From Stutzerimonas azotifigens (GTDB taxonomy: Bacteria; Pseudomonadota; Gammaproteobacteria; Pseudomonadales; Pseudomonadaceae), in contig NZ_JAAMRF010000003.1 of the NCBI RefSeq assembly GCF_013522725.1, positions 62,001 to 126,000 on the forward strand: 64,000 bases of DNA, written 5' to 3'. Numbering within the stretch: the first letter of the stretch is position 1; each line of letters starts with the position of its first letter. The notes beneath the pieces were generated by a model, which was not told where the DNA came from, searched no databases, and saw nothing but the letters and a program-made list of their open reading frames with translations. A program made the position numbers and the translations under genes. Shown piece after piece: positions 25,763-35,781 of the stretch.

Positions 25763-26419
25763 TTAAATCGTGCGTGCTCGTTTGGGCAAGAAGGGCGGCA
25801 GGTAAAGACCGAGGTAGGCGTCGAAAACCCGCATGCCTTCTTCGGCCATACGCGGCGTGATGCTGCCGTGCAGGTGCACCGAGCGGGCGTAGACACGGTC
25901 GCCCAGCTCCATGGCCAGGGCGAACACATCGACGTCGCCGGGCAGCGCGGGCAGCTCGAAGTGCCGTTCAAAGAGGACCTGCATCAAACCGGCGAGTTCG
26001 ATGTCGTGCTGGCGGTCGGCCTGGGTGACTTCGGCCAGGCCGTGCTGGGCGAGGATCAGCTGCCGTGCCGCCGCATCCCCCTGGTAGATCGCCAGCATGC
26101 GCCGCTCGATCAGCCGCGAGAGGTCGTGCCAGTTGCCCAAGCTGTCGTGATCCACCGGCTCCTGCAGGCTGGCGCGAAAGGCGGCGTGAACGTCGGCGGT
26201 GAGCGCCTCGAGCAGCGCTGGCACGCTGGCGAAGAAGTGATAGACCGAGGAGGGCGGGATCGCTGCACGCTCGGCCACGCTGTAGATCGACAGCCCGGCC
26301 ACGCCCGCGTCGGCGAGCAGTTCGCGGGCAGCGGCAAGGATCTGCGCGATGCGCGCCTGGCTGCTGGCGCGCGGCTTGCGGCCTGAAGGGGTGCGGGGAG
26401 GCGTGTCGGCTGTAGTCAT
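25763..26419 (-). CDS. aguR: TetR-family regulator, probable AguR
   Basis: A 218-residue TetR regulator. The helix-turn-helix is at about 25-70 ('ILAAARELLADAGVAGLSIYSVAERAAIPPSSVYHFF' as separate helices), and the remainder is a helical ligand domain. It lies immediately upstream of aguBA on the same strand, the place of aguR (PA0294) in P. aeruginosa, which represses aguBA until agmatine or carbamoylputrescine is present. Its ATG overlaps the stop of the LysR gene by four bases. Confidence 0.82.
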   Translation of the reverse strand: MTTADTPPRTPSGRKPRASSQARIAQILAAARELLADAGVAGLSIYSVAERAAIPPSSVYHFFASVPALLEALTADVHAAFRASLQEPVDHDSLGNWHDLSRLIERRMLAIYQGDAAARQLILAQHGLAEVTQADRQHDIELAGLMQVLFERHFELPALPGDVDVFALAMELGDRVYARSVHLHGSITPRMAEEGMRVFDAYLGLYLPPFLPKRARTI

Positions 26420-27363
26420 GGGGCGCTATTGGATGTCAGTGCCGGGGCGGATGCAACGTGCGTCGCTGACGTCTCGCCTGCCGGGGGCGACATCAGCAGG
26501 TCGCGGAAGGTCTTCACTAGCGGTTCGCGGCTGCGTCCGCGGCGGGTGATCAGGGTGAACGGCGCCTGGTAGCCGAAGGTCGCCGGCAGCAGGACCTTGA
26601 GTCGGCCCTGGTCGGCCCAGGTCTGTGCGTAATGTTCCGGCAGGTAGCCGATATAGGCGCCGGAGAGCACCAGGATCAGCTGCGCCTCCATACTCTCCAC
26701 CGTCGCCGCACTGTCCTTGAAGCCATGCCGTGCCAGCTCCGCCTGGCTCCAGTAGCCGCGCCCGACCATGCGCTGCTGGGTGATCAGGTCGGCGGGAATG
26801 CGTCGCTCGCCGAACAGCGGGTGTCGGTCGCTGCAATACAGCCAGTGCTGCTCGCGGTAGAGCGGTTGGTAGATCAGCCCGCTCATGCGCGTATAGAACG
26901 CGCCGATCGCCACATCCAGACGATTCTCCAGCACCGCGAGCTGCAATTCATGCGGGCCCATCACCGACAGGCGCAGGTGCACGCCGGGGTTCTCCGCGCT
27001 GTAGGCACCGAGCACGGCCGCCAGGGGCAGCGCCGGGTCGCTCACCGTGGAATCGATGATGCCCAGCGACAGGGTGCCGCTGAGCTCGCCCTTGAGCGCG
27101 GCGGCGTAGCGCTCGAAGCTCTCCAGTTCGGCCAGCAGGCGCAGGCTTTCCTGATAGAAGGACTCGCCCTTGGCAGTCAGCCGAAAGCCGCCGCGGCCGC
27201 GGTGACACAGGCTGAAGCCGAGCGCCGTCTCCAGCTGGCTCATGTAGGTGCTGATGGCCGAGGTGGACAGGTTGAGCGTCTGCTGCGCGGCGGCAAATCC
27301 CTGCTGACGCACGACCGCGACGAAGATGCGCAGCAGCTTGATGTCCGGTTGGGCGTTGTTCAT
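26416..27363 (-). CDS. LysR-family transcriptional regulator
   Basis: A 315-residue LysR regulator: helix-turn-helix about 8-67 ('RQQGFAAAQQTLNLSTSAIS') and a periplasmic-binding-protein-like effector domain from about 95. It is translationally coupled to the TetR gene through an ATGA overlap, so both are likely co-expressed. It is divergent from the efflux pump genes starting at 27530, which could be a target. The overlap with aguR suggests a role in agmatine or amine metabolism, but no target can be stated. Confidence 0.85.
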   Translation of the reverse strand: MNNAQPDIKLLRIFVAVVRQQGFAAAQQTLNLSTSAISTYMSQLETALGFSLCHRGRGGFRLTAKGESFYQESLRLLAELESFERYAAALKGELSGTLSLGIIDSTVSDPALPLAAVLGAYSAENPGVHLRLSVMGPHELQLAVLENRLDVAIGAFYTRMSGLIYQPLYREQHWLYCSDRHPLFGERRIPADLITQQRMVGRGYWSQAELARHGFKDSAATVESMEAQLILVLSGAYIGYLPEHYAQTWADQGRLKVLLPATFGYQAPFTLITRRGRSREPLVKTFRDLLMSPPAGETSATHVASAPALTSNSAP

Positions 27364-27529
27364 GACGGCTCCTGAAGCGAGACCGCCGCAGTCTAAACCA
27401 GCGCGCTGTGACCGGGGCCTCGCAAACGGCGAGGCTTTACCGATTCATTACCTCGGCCTTACCCCAGCCAAACGAAGCGCTTCCTATAGTGGGCGGCACC
27501 TCTGTCATGCCGGCTGGAGTGCCCTTCGC

Positions 27530-28732
27530 ATGCCTCGTTCTACCCGTACCCGTCTGTTGTTCGCCGTTGCACTGGCCCTCGTTGCCGGCGGCGGTTACTT
27601 CGCCTACGCCACCTTCTACCCCAGTTCGACCCAGAGCCGCCTGCTCACCGCCGACGTATCGCCGCGCAACATCGAGCAGAGCGTGATCGCCACCGGCACC
27701 CTCGAAGCCTTCGAGCAGGTGAGCGTTGGCGCCCAGGTCTCCGGGCAGATCAAGACGCTGGCGGTCGCGATCGGCGACCCGGTGAAGAAGGGCGACCTGA
27801 TCGCCGAGATCGACTCGCTGACCCAGCAGAACGCGCTGAAGAACGCCCAGGCCGCGCTGGCCAACGTCAAGGCCCAGCGCGCGGCCAAGGTGGCGGCGCT
27901 CAAGCAGGCGCAGCTCGCCTTCGACCGGCAGAAGCGCATGCTCGAGCAGCAGGCCAGCGCCCGCGAGGACTTCGAGGCGGCCGAGGCCACGCTGGCCACC
28001 GGCAAGGCGGAAATCGCCGCCCTCGACGCGCAGATCGAGCAGGCGCAGATCCAGGTCTCCACCGCCGAACTCGACCTCGGCTACACCCGCATCGTCGCGC
28101 CCATCGACGGCACCGTCGTCGGTGTGCTGGTCAAAGAGGGGCAGACGGTCAACTCCGCGCAATCGGCGCCGACCCTGGTGAAGCTCGCGCAGCTCGACAA
28201 GATGACGGTCAAGGCGGAAATCTCCGAGGCCGACGTGGTGCGCGTCGCGCCCGGCCAGCCGGTCTACTTCACCACCCTCGGCGAGCCGGACAAGCGCTAC
28301 CGCGCCACGCTGCGAAGCGTCGAGCCGGCGCCTGCGTCGATCAACACCGAGGACAGCGCCAGCAGTTCCACGAGCAGCAGCAGTACGGCGATCTACTACA
28401 ACGGTGTGTTCGACGTGCCCAACGAGGAGGGCCGGCTGCGCATCTCCATGACCGCCGAGGTGTACATCGTGCTGGCCGAGGCGCGCGGCGTGCCGACCAT
28501 TCCGGTCGCCGCGCTGGGTCGCCCGGCTCGCGACGGCAGTTACAGCGTGCAGGTGCTGCAGGACGATGGCCGCATCGTCGAGCGCAGCATTCGCACCGGC
28601 CTCGAAGACAGCCTCAACGTCGAGGTCACCGAGGGCCTGTCGCTGAACGAGCGCATCGTGCTCGGCGATTCCTCCCAGGCCACCGCCAGCCCCGTCTCGG
28701 GCCGTCGTGGCCCGCCAGGCATGAGGCTCTGA
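27530..28732 (+). CDS. macA: Efflux pump periplasmic adaptor, MacA/PvdR-like
   Basis: A 400-residue membrane fusion protein. One N-terminal membrane anchor (about 8-27) precedes a lipoyl half ('[16 protein letters not shown]'), a long alpha-hairpin (about 85-165, rich in Ala/Gln/Lys), the second lipoyl half ('[20 protein letters not shown]') and a beta-barrel domain. A serine-rich insert lies near 280-290. The adaptor joins the MacB-like transporter to an outer membrane channel. PvdR of P. aeruginosa, which recycles pyoverdine, is of this type; no pyoverdine genes are in the window, so the substrate is open. Start at 27530 is chosen over 27326 because it gives a proper anchor. Confidence 0.88.
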   Translation: MPRSTRTRLLFAVALALVAGGGYFAYATFYPSSTQSRLLTADVSPRNIEQSVIATGTLEAFEQVSVGAQVSGQIKTLAVAIGDPVKKGDLIAEIDSLTQQNALKNAQAALANVKAQRAAKVAALKQAQLAFDRQKRMLEQQASAREDFEAAEATLATGKAEIAALDAQIEQAQIQVSTAELDLGYTRIVAPIDGTVVGVLVKEGQTVNSAQSAPTLVKLAQLDKMTVKAEISEADVVRVAPGQPVYFTTLGEPDKRYRATLRSVEPAPASINTEDSASSSTSSSSTAIYYNGVFDVPNEEGRLRISMTAEVYIVLAEARGVPTIPVAALGRPARDGSYSVQVLQDDGRIVERSIRTGLEDSLNVEVTEGLSLNERIVLGDSSQATASPVSGRRGPPGMRL

Positions 28733-28734
28733 GC

Positions 28735-30687
28735 ATGGGCGCCCTACTCGAACTCAAGGGCCTGCGCCGGGAGTTTCCCGCAGGCGAAGAGACCATCACC
28801 GTGCTCGAAGACGTCGATCTGACCATCGAGCGTGGCGAGATGGTCGCCATCGTCGGCGCGTCCGGTTCCGGCAAGTCGACGCTGATGAATATCCTCGGCT
28901 GCCTCGATCGGCCCAGCGCCGGTACCTACAGCGTCGACGGCCGCGAGACCGCAACCCTCGATGCCGACGAACTGGCGCGCCTGCGTCGCGAGCACTTCGG
29001 TTTTATCTTCCAGCGCTACCACCTGCTCGCCGACCTCGATGCCATGGGCAACGCCGAGATCCCGGCGGTTTACGCCGGCATCGACAGCGCCACGCGCCGC
29101 GAGCGCAGCGTGAAGCTGCTCGAGCGCCTCGGTCTGGGCAATCGACTGACCCACAAGCCCGCCCAGCTTTCCGGCGGCCAGCAGCAGCGGGTGAGTGTTG
29201 CCCGCGCGCTGGTCAACGGCGGCCAGGTGATCCTCGCCGACGAACCCACCGGCGCCCTCGACCGCAGCAGCGGTCAGGACATGCTGGCGCTCTTGCGCGA
29301 GCTGCACAGCCAGGGCCACACGGTGATCATCGTCACCCACGACATGAGCGTGGCGCAGAGCGCCGACCGGCTGATCGAGATCAGCGACGGGCGGATCATC
29401 GGCGATCGTCGGCTCAGGGAGGAAAAAGTCGAAGGCGTCGCCCCGCTGGCCGACGTGGTGGAGCCGCACGCCGGCCTGCTGCGCCGTGCCCGCGTCGGTC
29501 CGTTCGGCGAGGCCATGCGCATGGCCCTGCTGGCGATGCTGGCGCACAAGCTGCGCACCTTTCTGACCATGCTCGGAATCATCATCGGCATCGCCTCGGT
29601 GGTCTCGGTGGTCGCCCTGGGCCAGGGGTCGCAGCAGAAGATTCTGGAGAACATCAGCGCCATCGGCACCAACACCGTCGATGTGTTTCCCGGCAAGGGC
29701 TTCGGTGACCGCAACTCGGCGAAGATCCAGACCCTGGTGCCGGCCGATGCCGAGGCGCTGGCCGGCCAGGCCTTTGTCGACAGCGTGACGCCAACGGTCT
29801 CCACCAGCAGCACCCTGCGTTACCGCTCCCAGGCATTGAGCGTGTCGATCAATGGGGTCGGCGAGCAGTTCTTCCGCGCCAAGGGCTACAGCTTCCGGCA
29901 GGGGCAGGGCTTCGACCAGGCCGACGTGCGTGCCTCGGCGCAGAGCGTGGTGATCGACGACAACACCTGGAAGAAGGTCTTCGGCAGCGGCGATGCGCTG
30001 GGCAAGGTGATCATGCTGGGCAACATGCCGGCCCGGGTGATCGGCGTGCTAGACCCGATCCAGAGCAGCTTCGGCAACAACGACTCGCTGCGCGTCTACG
30101 TCCCCTACACCTCGGCGATGAATCGCCTGCTCGGCCAGTCGTACCTGGCCAGCATCACCGTGCGCATCCGTGACGACGTCGCCAGCGACGCCGCCGAGCA
30201 GGGCATCGTGCGGCTGCTGACGCGTCGTCACGGCACTGAGGATTTCTTCGTGGTGAACACCGACACCATCCGCCAGACGATCCAGAAGACCACCCAGACC
30301 ATGACCGTGCTGATCTCCATGATCGCGCTGATTTCGCTGGTGGTTGGCGGCATCGGCGTGATGAACATCATGCTGGTGTCGGTCACCGAGCGCACCCGCG
30401 AGATTGGCGTGCGCATGGCCGTCGGCGCGCGGCAGAGCGACATCATGCGCCAGTTCATGATCGAGGCGGTGCTGGTCTGCCTCATCGGCGGCGCCCTCGG
30501 GGTGCTCGGCGCGTTGGGCTTCGGCGCGGTGTTCGCGCGCTTCTCCAGCGAATTCACCCTGATCTTCTCCACCGGCTCGATCATCGCCGCGTTCGTCTGC
30601 GCGACGGCCATCGGGCTGATCTTCGGTTACCTGCCGGCACGCAACGCCGCCCGCCTCGATCCGGTCGAGGCCCTGTCCAGGGAATGA
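28735..30687 (+). CDS. macB: MacB-type ABC efflux transporter (PvdT-like)
   Basis: A 650-residue fusion of an N-terminal ATPase (Walker A 'GASGSGKST', signature '[15 protein letters not shown]', Walker B '[11 protein letters not shown]') with a MacB/FtsX permease. One membrane segment around 275-295 precedes the large periplasmic domain, and three lie near the C-terminus (about 525 to 635). It couples ATP hydrolysis in the cytoplasm to export of periplasmic substrates such as macrolides, peptides or siderophores. It starts 2 bases after the adaptor stop and overlaps the next gene by ATGA. Confidence 0.93.
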   Translation: MGALLELKGLRREFPAGEETITVLEDVDLTIERGEMVAIVGASGSGKSTLMNILGCLDRPSAGTYSVDGRETATLDADELARLRREHFGFIFQRYHLLADLDAMGNAEIPAVYAGIDSATRRERSVKLLERLGLGNRLTHKPAQLSGGQQQRVSVARALVNGGQVILADEPTGALDRSSGQDMLALLRELHSQGHTVIIVTHDMSVAQSADRLIEISDGRIIGDRRLREEKVEGVAPLADVVEPHAGLLRRARVGPFGEAMRMALLAMLAHKLRTFLTMLGIIIGIASVVSVVALGQGSQQKILENISAIGTNTVDVFPGKGFGDRNSAKIQTLVPADAEALAGQAFVDSVTPTVSTSSTLRYRSQALSVSINGVGEQFFRAKGYSFRQGQGFDQADVRASAQSVVIDDNTWKKVFGSGDALGKVIMLGNMPARVIGVLDPIQSSFGNNDSLRVYVPYTSAMNRLLGQSYLASITVRIRDDVASDAAEQGIVRLLTRRHGTEDFFVVNTDTIRQTIQKTTQTMTVLISMIALISLVVGGIGVMNIMLVSVTERTREIGVRMAVGARQSDIMRQFMIEAVLVCLIGGALGVLGALGFGAVFARFSSEFTLIFSTGSIIAAFVCATAIGLIFGYLPARNAARLDPVEALSRE

Positions 30688-32054
30688 ACAGCATGATCCG
30701 TAGCCTCTCGACCCTCATCGGCTGCCTGCTGCTGACCGCCTGCAGCTCGATGAGCACTTCGTACGAACAGCCGCCGGTAAACCTGCCGACCCACTGGCAG
30801 CAGGCGCCGAACGGCGGCACAACGCTGCCGGACGCCTGGTGGAGCGCCTTCGAGGACCCGACCCTCGATGCCCTGGTCAGCGAAGCGCTGGTGCGCAACA
30901 ACGACCTGGGCACGGCGCTGCTCAACGTCCGCCGCGCCCAGCTGCTGGCCGGGCTCGCCGACGACGCACGCTATCCGCAGGCCGGCGCCAGCGCGAGCGG
31001 CCAGACCAGCCGCTACGTGCGCGGCGATACCGCGAGCACCCGCAGCTATTCGCTGACCGGCTCGGTGAGCTGGGAGCTCGACCTGTGGAATCGCCTGGGC
31101 AGCAACGCCGACGCCGCGCGCCTCGAAGCCCTGGCGACACAGGAAGACTACCAGGCCACCGAGCTGTCGCTGGTCGGCACCCTGGCCAACCTCTACTGGC
31201 AGATCGGCTACCTCAACGAGCGCATCGCCGCGAGCGAGGAGAGCATCGCCTACGCCCGCCAGACCTTGCAGCTGGTGCAGGTGCGCTTCGACGCCGGCCA
31301 GGGCTCGGAGCTGGAACTGGCCGAAGCCCGGCAAAACCTAGAAAGCCAGCAAGCCAACCACGTGGCCCTGCTGCAGGACCGGGTCGAGCAGCGCAACGCC
31401 CTGGCGCTGCTGTTCGATGGCAGCACGCCGATCGCCTTCAGCGAGCCGCAGACCCTGGCGCAGACCCATCTACCCCAAGTCGACGCCGATCTGCCGGCCA
31501 GCCTGCTCGGTCGCCGCCCGGACCTGCGGGCCGCCGAACTGCGCCTGCGCAGCAGCCTGAAGTCGGTCGATGCGATCCGGGCCAGCTACTATCCGGACTT
31601 CAGCCTCACCGGCACCCTGGGCTACGCCAGCGACCGTCTCGGCGATGTGCTGCGCAATCCGGTGGCCGCGCTCGGCGCCGGGCTGACCCTGCCGTTTCTG
31701 CAATGGAACCAGATGCAGCTGGACATCGCCGTCTCCAAGACCGATTACGAGCTGGCCGTGGTGGGCTTCCGCCAGAGCCTCTATCAGGCGTTGGTGGACG
31801 TGGAGAACAACCTCGCCGCGCGCCGTCATTACGCCGAGCAGGAAGCCATGCGCGAGCGCGCCCTCGCTGCCGCGCTGGAAGCCGAGCGCATCTACCGCAT
31901 CCGCTACGAAGCCGGCGCGGTGGATCTGCAGTCCTGGCTCAGCGCCCAGGACACCCGCCGCACGGCGCAGATCAGCCTGACCGAAACCCGGCTGAGCCGG
32001 CTGCAAGCCCAGGTCGCGCTGACCCAGGCCCTGGGTGGCGGTGTGCCGCAGTAG
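30684..32054 (+). CDS. Outer membrane efflux lipoprotein (NodT/OpmQ family)
   Basis: A 456-residue TolC-like channel. A lipobox 'LLTAC' near residues 17-21 indicates a lipid-anchored mature N-terminus. Two repeated helical halves ('[21 protein letters not shown]' and '[20 protein letters not shown]' regions) are typical of the family. It completes the tripartite pump with the two preceding genes. ATG 30684 overlaps the transporter stop; ATG 30693 is an alternative with better ribosome-site spacing. Confidence 0.92.
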   Translation: MNSMIRSLSTLIGCLLLTACSSMSTSYEQPPVNLPTHWQQAPNGGTTLPDAWWSAFEDPTLDALVSEALVRNNDLGTALLNVRRAQLLAGLADDARYPQAGASASGQTSRYVRGDTASTRSYSLTGSVSWELDLWNRLGSNADAARLEALATQEDYQATELSLVGTLANLYWQIGYLNERIAASEESIAYARQTLQLVQVRFDAGQGSELELAEARQNLESQQANHVALLQDRVEQRNALALLFDGSTPIAFSEPQTLAQTHLPQVDADLPASLLGRRPDLRAAELRLRSSLKSVDAIRASYYPDFSLTGTLGYASDRLGDVLRNPVAALGAGLTLPFLQWNQMQLDIAVSKTDYELAVVGFRQSLYQALVDVENNLAARRHYAEQEAMRERALAAALEAERIYRIRYEAGAVDLQSWLSAQDTRRTAQISLTETRLSRLQAQVALTQALGGGVPQ

Positions 32055-32062
32055 TTATCTTC

Positions 32063-32104
32063 GCGCCCCGGTCCGAAGCCACGCCGGCGGCGCGACCGGG
32101 GCGC
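32063..32104 (+). terminator. Strong GC hairpin after the efflux operon
   Basis: GCGCCCCGGTC (32063-32073) pairs perfectly with GACCGGGGCGC (32094-32104). There is no T-run, so it may act as an mRNA 3'-end stabiliser or with rho. Confidence 0.5.
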
Positions 32105-32219
32105 TGCGACAGTTTGTCCGATCGTTCCATCCGTGCCTCACGTAGATCAGTGCCTTGCCGAAACAGAGGGGTTCCAGCCTTGCTGGACGCCTTGCCCCTC
32201 TCTTGCTGTGTGGACGCTC

Positions 32220-34112
32220 ATGACAACGAATCTGAAGTTCAGCCATAAGATCCTGATTGCCGCCGCGCTCGTCGTCGCGGCTGCATTCGCCTGTTTCATC
32301 CTGTTCAACGATTACCGGCAGCGCCAGGCGCTGCACGACAGCACCGAACGCTCGATGCAGGACATCGGCAGCCTCACCAGCAGCAACATCCGCACCTGGC
32401 TGGAAAGCCGCATGCAGCTGGTCCAGTCGCTGGCCCAGCAGATCGCCCTCGACGGCAGCTCCACCCAGAACCTGCAGCGCAGCGTCGGCTTGCCGGCCTA
32501 CATCGACAACTTCGAGCTGACCTACTTCGGCGCCGAGACCGGTGCGATGTTTTCAATTCCGGCTGGCAGCCGCGCGCCCGACTACGACCCGCGCCAACGC
32601 GGCTGGTACAAGGCCGCCAATGCCGCGCAGCAGACCATCGTCACCGAGCCCTATATCGCCGCGTCGTCCGGCAAGCTGGTGATCACCGTCGCCACCCCGG
32701 TCAGGCAGCAGAATGCCTTCGCCGGTGTGGCCGGTGCGGACATCGACCTGGGCAGCATTAGCGCCACCATCAACGCATTGGATTTTGGCGGCCACGGCCA
32801 TGCCTTCATCGTCAGCGCCGACGGCAAGATCCTGGTGCACCCCGACAGCAAGCTGCAGCTCAAGACGCTGGCCGAGGCCTACCCGAACGCGACGCCTCGC
32901 ATCGTCGATGGCCTGCAGGAGTTCCAGGTCGGCGGCAAAGCACAGTTGATCTCCTTCACCCAGGTCACCGGCGTGCCGTCGGCCGACTGGTACGTCGGGC
33001 TGGTGCTGGACAAGGACATCGCCTTTTCCATGCTCAGCGAGTTCCGCACCTCTGCGTTGATCGCCATGGTCATCGCGGTGCTCATCATCATCAGCCTGCT
33101 TGGCATGCTGATCCGCGTGCTGATGCAGCCGCTCTTGCTGATGGGCCGTGCCATGCACGACATCGCCGAAGGCGAGGGTGACCTGACCAAACGCCTGGTC
33201 ATCCACGGCAATGACGAGTTCGGCGCCCTGGGCATGTCGTTCAACCGCTTCGTCGAGCGTATCCACGGCTCCATCCGCGAAGTCGCCTCGGCCACCAGCC
33301 AGGTCAACGAAGTCGCATTGCGCGTGGTCAGCGCCTCCAACGCATCGCTGCACAACTCCGAGGAGCAATCCTCGCGGACCAACAGCGTGGCCGCCGCAAT
33401 CAACGAGCTGGGCGCCGCTGCCCAGGAAATCGCGCAGAACGCCGCCACCGCCTCTCACCATTCGAGCGATGCGCGCACCCTCGCCGAGGAAGGCCAGCAG
33501 GTCGTCGACCGCACCATCCGCGCCATGCAGCAGCTGTCGGCGAAGATCAGCGACTCGTGCGACAACATCGAGACGCTCAACAGCAATACCGTCAACATCG
33601 GGCAGATCCTCGAGGTCATCACCGGCATTTCCCAGCAGACCAACCTGCTGGCGCTAAACGCCGCGATCGAAGCGGCCCGCGCAGGGGAAGCCGGGCGCGG
33701 CTTTGCCGTGGTCGCCGATGAGGTGCGCAACCTGGCTCACCGCACCCAGGAGTCCGCGCAGCAGGTGCAGAAGATGATCGAAGAGCTGCAGGTCGGCGCC
33801 CGTGAAGCGGTAGCCACCATGACCTCCAGCCAGCAGGAGAGCGAAGCCAGCGTCGGTATCGCCAACCAGGCCGGCGAGCGGCTGGGCAGCGTGACCCAGC
33901 GCATCGGCGAGATCGACGGCATGAACCAGTCGGTAGCCACCGCCACCGAAGAGCAGACCGCCGTGGTGGAGTCGATCAACGTGGATATCACCGAGATCAA
34001 CACCCTCAACCAGGAAGGCGTCGAGAACCTCCAGGCGACCCTGCGCGCCTGTTCCGACCTCGAGCAGCAGGCCACCCGCCTGAAGCACCTGGTCGGCAGC
34101 TTCCGCATCTGA
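32220..34112 (+). CDS. Methyl-accepting chemotaxis protein with dCache amino-acid sensor (PctA-like)
   Basis: A 630-residue chemoreceptor: membrane helix about 10-30, periplasmic double-Cache domain about 35-275, second membrane helix about 278-300, HAMP about 300-355 and a signalling domain with the hairpin tip '[18 protein letters not shown]'. The amino-acid motif of dCache_1AA domains is complete: Y122-x4-R127-x-W129-Y130, then Y145 and D174. The positions match PctA of P. aeruginosa (one residue offset), so L-amino acids are the expected ligands. The start [15 protein letters not shown] is chosen by that alignment. Confidence 0.92.
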   Translation: MTTNLKFSHKILIAAALVVAAAFACFILFNDYRQRQALHDSTERSMQDIGSLTSSNIRTWLESRMQLVQSLAQQIALDGSSTQNLQRSVGLPAYIDNFELTYFGAETGAMFSIPAGSRAPDYDPRQRGWYKAANAAQQTIVTEPYIAASSGKLVITVATPVRQQNAFAGVAGADIDLGSISATINALDFGGHGHAFIVSADGKILVHPDSKLQLKTLAEAYPNATPRIVDGLQEFQVGGKAQLISFTQVTGVPSADWYVGLVLDKDIAFSMLSEFRTSALIAMVIAVLIIISLLGMLIRVLMQPLLLMGRAMHDIAEGEGDLTKRLVIHGNDEFGALGMSFNRFVERIHGSIREVASATSQVNEVALRVVSASNASLHNSEEQSSRTNSVAAAINELGAAAQEIAQNAATASHHSSDARTLAEEGQQVVDRTIRAMQQLSAKISDSCDNIETLNSNTVNIGQILEVITGISQQTNLLALNAAIEAARAGEAGRGFAVVADEVRNLAHRTQESAQQVQKMIEELQVGAREAVATMTSSQQESEASVGIANQAGERLGSVTQRIGEIDGMNQSVATATEEQTAVVESINVDITEINTLNQEGVENLQATLRACSDLEQQATRLKHLVGSFRI

Positions 34113-34123
34113 GCCTTTGCCTG

Positions 34124-34143
34124 CGCCCCGCTTCGGCGGGGCG
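34124..34143 (+). terminator. Hairpin after the chemoreceptor gene
   Basis: CGCCCCGC-TTCG-GCGGGGCG is a perfect 8-bp stem with a stable TTCG tetraloop, 11 bases past the stop codon. No T-run follows. Confidence 0.6.
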
Positions 34144-34152
34144 TAGGGCAAT

Positions 34153-34218
34153 CGCTGTTTGTGCCACCGCTGTTTGCCGCCTAGAATCGGCATGAACATG
34201 CAGAAACAGGCACAAACA
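34153..34218 (+). promoter_or_regulatory. Operator array upstream of the DeoR-type gene
   Basis: CGCTGTTTG occurs twice in tandem (34153-34161 and 34168-34176, 15 bases apart). The 10-mer TGTTTGTGCC (34156-34165) has a perfect inverted copy GGCACAAACA (34209-34218) ending at the start codon, and GAAACAGG precedes it. Four TGTTT-type half-sites on both sides of the expected promoter fit looping autorepression by a DeoR-family regulator. Confidence 0.5.
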
Positions 34219-35003
34219 TGCAAAGCCAGGAAGCGCCGGAACTCCCTCATCTGCGTCGGCAGAAAATCCTCCTGCTGCTCGAGCGCGACGGCAAAGTCAT
34301 GGCTGCCGACCTCGGCCAGCGCTTCGGCGTCTCCGAAGACACCATCCGCCGTGATCTCGCCGAACTCGCCAGTGCCGGGCTGCTGCATCGTGTCCACGGC
34401 GGCGCGCTGCCGCGTTCGGCCGATACCGGCAAGGATTTCTTCACCCGCGCCATCGAGGTCAGCGAGGCCAAGCAGGCCTTGGCCCACCTCGCCGCGCAAC
34501 GGGTCCGGGACGGCCAGATCGTCGTCTTCGACTCCGGCACCACCACCTTGCAGATCGCCCTCTCGCTGCCGGCCGAGATCGCCATCACCGCCGTGACCCA
34601 TTCGCCGATGATCGCCATGGCCCTGGCGCGCTACAGCAACATCGACATCATCATCGCCGGCGGGCAGCTCAACACCGCCGCGATGGTCGCCACCGGCCAC
34701 GAAGCGGTGCGCATGTTCGAATCGATCAACGCCGACCTGCTGTTCACCGGCGTATGCGCCATCCACCCCGAACTCGGCCTGACCACTGCCCACTTCAACG
34801 AAGTGGCCGTGAAACAGGCCATGCTGCGCGGCGCCTCCCAGGTCGTCGCGGTGGTCACGGCCGACAAGCTGGGCGCGGTCGAGCCCTTCGCCGTCGCTCC
34901 CTGCCACCGTGTCGATGTATTAATCACCGAACGGCACATTCCCTCGGGCGATATCGGTGTGTACCGGCAGCAGGGCATCGAGGTACAACAGGCGAGGGCG
35001 TGA
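34218..35003 (+). CDS. DeoR-family transcriptional regulator
   Basis: A 261-residue regulator with helix-turn-helix at about 15-65 ('RRQKILLLLERDGKVMAADL', 'GVSEDTIRRDL') and a DeoR sugar-phosphate sensor domain ('VFDSGTTTLQIA', 'VTADKLG'). These proteins usually repress sugar-phosphate or nucleoside genes until a phosphorylated intermediate binds. No sugar operon is adjacent, so the target is unknown. The start ATG lies inside the last inverted operator half-site, which suggests autoregulation. Confidence 0.88.
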   Translation: MQSQEAPELPHLRRQKILLLLERDGKVMAADLGQRFGVSEDTIRRDLAELASAGLLHRVHGGALPRSADTGKDFFTRAIEVSEAKQALAHLAAQRVRDGQIVVFDSGTTTLQIALSLPAEIAITAVTHSPMIAMALARYSNIDIIIAGGQLNTAAMVATGHEAVRMFESINADLLFTGVCAIHPELGLTTAHFNEVAVKQAMLRGASQVVAVVTADKLGAVEPFAVAPCHRVDVLITERHIPSGDIGVYRQQGIEVQQARA

Positions 35004-35124
35004 GGTGAGACGAAGGCTGCAAATGCATTTGAAAATCCGGTTCCAGGGACAGGAACGAAAGATGATGGGCATCCACGGCAACTGACGCTGCATCGCGGTG
35101 CGGCCTGATCGAGGCGGTAACGAC

Positions 35125-35511
35125 ATGGTGATTTCGCGCGCTCATGCTTTCGGATGTGGCCTCCTGGCGATCGGGGCAGTCGTCGCCTTGGCGGCCTTCA
35201 ACAGCTTTACCTGCTACCGGCACGACTTCGAAACATTCGTGGCCGCCAACTCGGTGTTCGTCGCTCCGCCGCTGGTGCCTGCCGTCATCTGCCTGGCTTT
35301 TCCGAATCCCCTGCGTGCGGTCGGTGCCTGCCTGTTCGTGGCGCCTTGGCTGCTGTTCGCCTACTACACCGATTGCATGGCTCCCACTGCGGGCGGTGGA
35401 GCCTCCATGGTCTACGTGAGCGTCCTGCTCTGGGGCATTCCGTCCGCTATCGTGGGGGCGTTGCTGGCTGGCCCGGTTGCGCGCTGGCTGAACATCCATG
35501 TCGCTCGCTGA
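35125..35511 (+). CDS. Small hypothetical membrane protein
   Basis: A 128-residue protein with about four hydrophobic segments (approximately 8-27, 40-62, 66-85 and 95-118). GAGGCGG precedes the ATG at 35125. No family was recognised. Two cysteines (in 'FTCYRH' and 'TDCMAP') lie in loops. It stands alone between the DeoR gene and the bacteriophytochrome. Codon usage fits the genome and the hydrophobic pattern supports a real gene. Confidence 0.6.
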   Translation: MVISRAHAFGCGLLAIGAVVALAAFNSFTCYRHDFETFVAANSVFVAPPLVPAVICLAFPNPLRAVGACLFVAPWLLFAYYTDCMAPTAGGGASMVYVSVLLWGIPSAIVGALLAGPVARWLNIHVAR

Positions 35512-35781
35512 ACCTGTACGGGCCACGAACCACGCTGTCGTTTCGCTTTCATCGGGGCCGGTTGCACGGCTCCCTCAGAAACCTCAAGCCCTGGGGTGGC
35601 GGGCGTTTCAGCGCTCTGACAGCCGCGTCTGGCGTCTGCGCCGACACGGCTCCTCCGGCCATGGGCGGCCACTTTTTTTGTGCGTTATGGCCGCTGGGCG
35701 GGTCAAAACTTTCCGTTGGGTCTCACATGCCCACCTTTTAGAAGCCGCTGGAGATGCCTTGTTTTGACGACCGAGCCGCAG

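Noticed and set aside
32055-32219. FliA-dependent promoter for the chemoreceptor
   Set aside because: A GTTTGTCCGATCG stretch was considered but does not match the sigma-28 -35/-10 consensus well enough.
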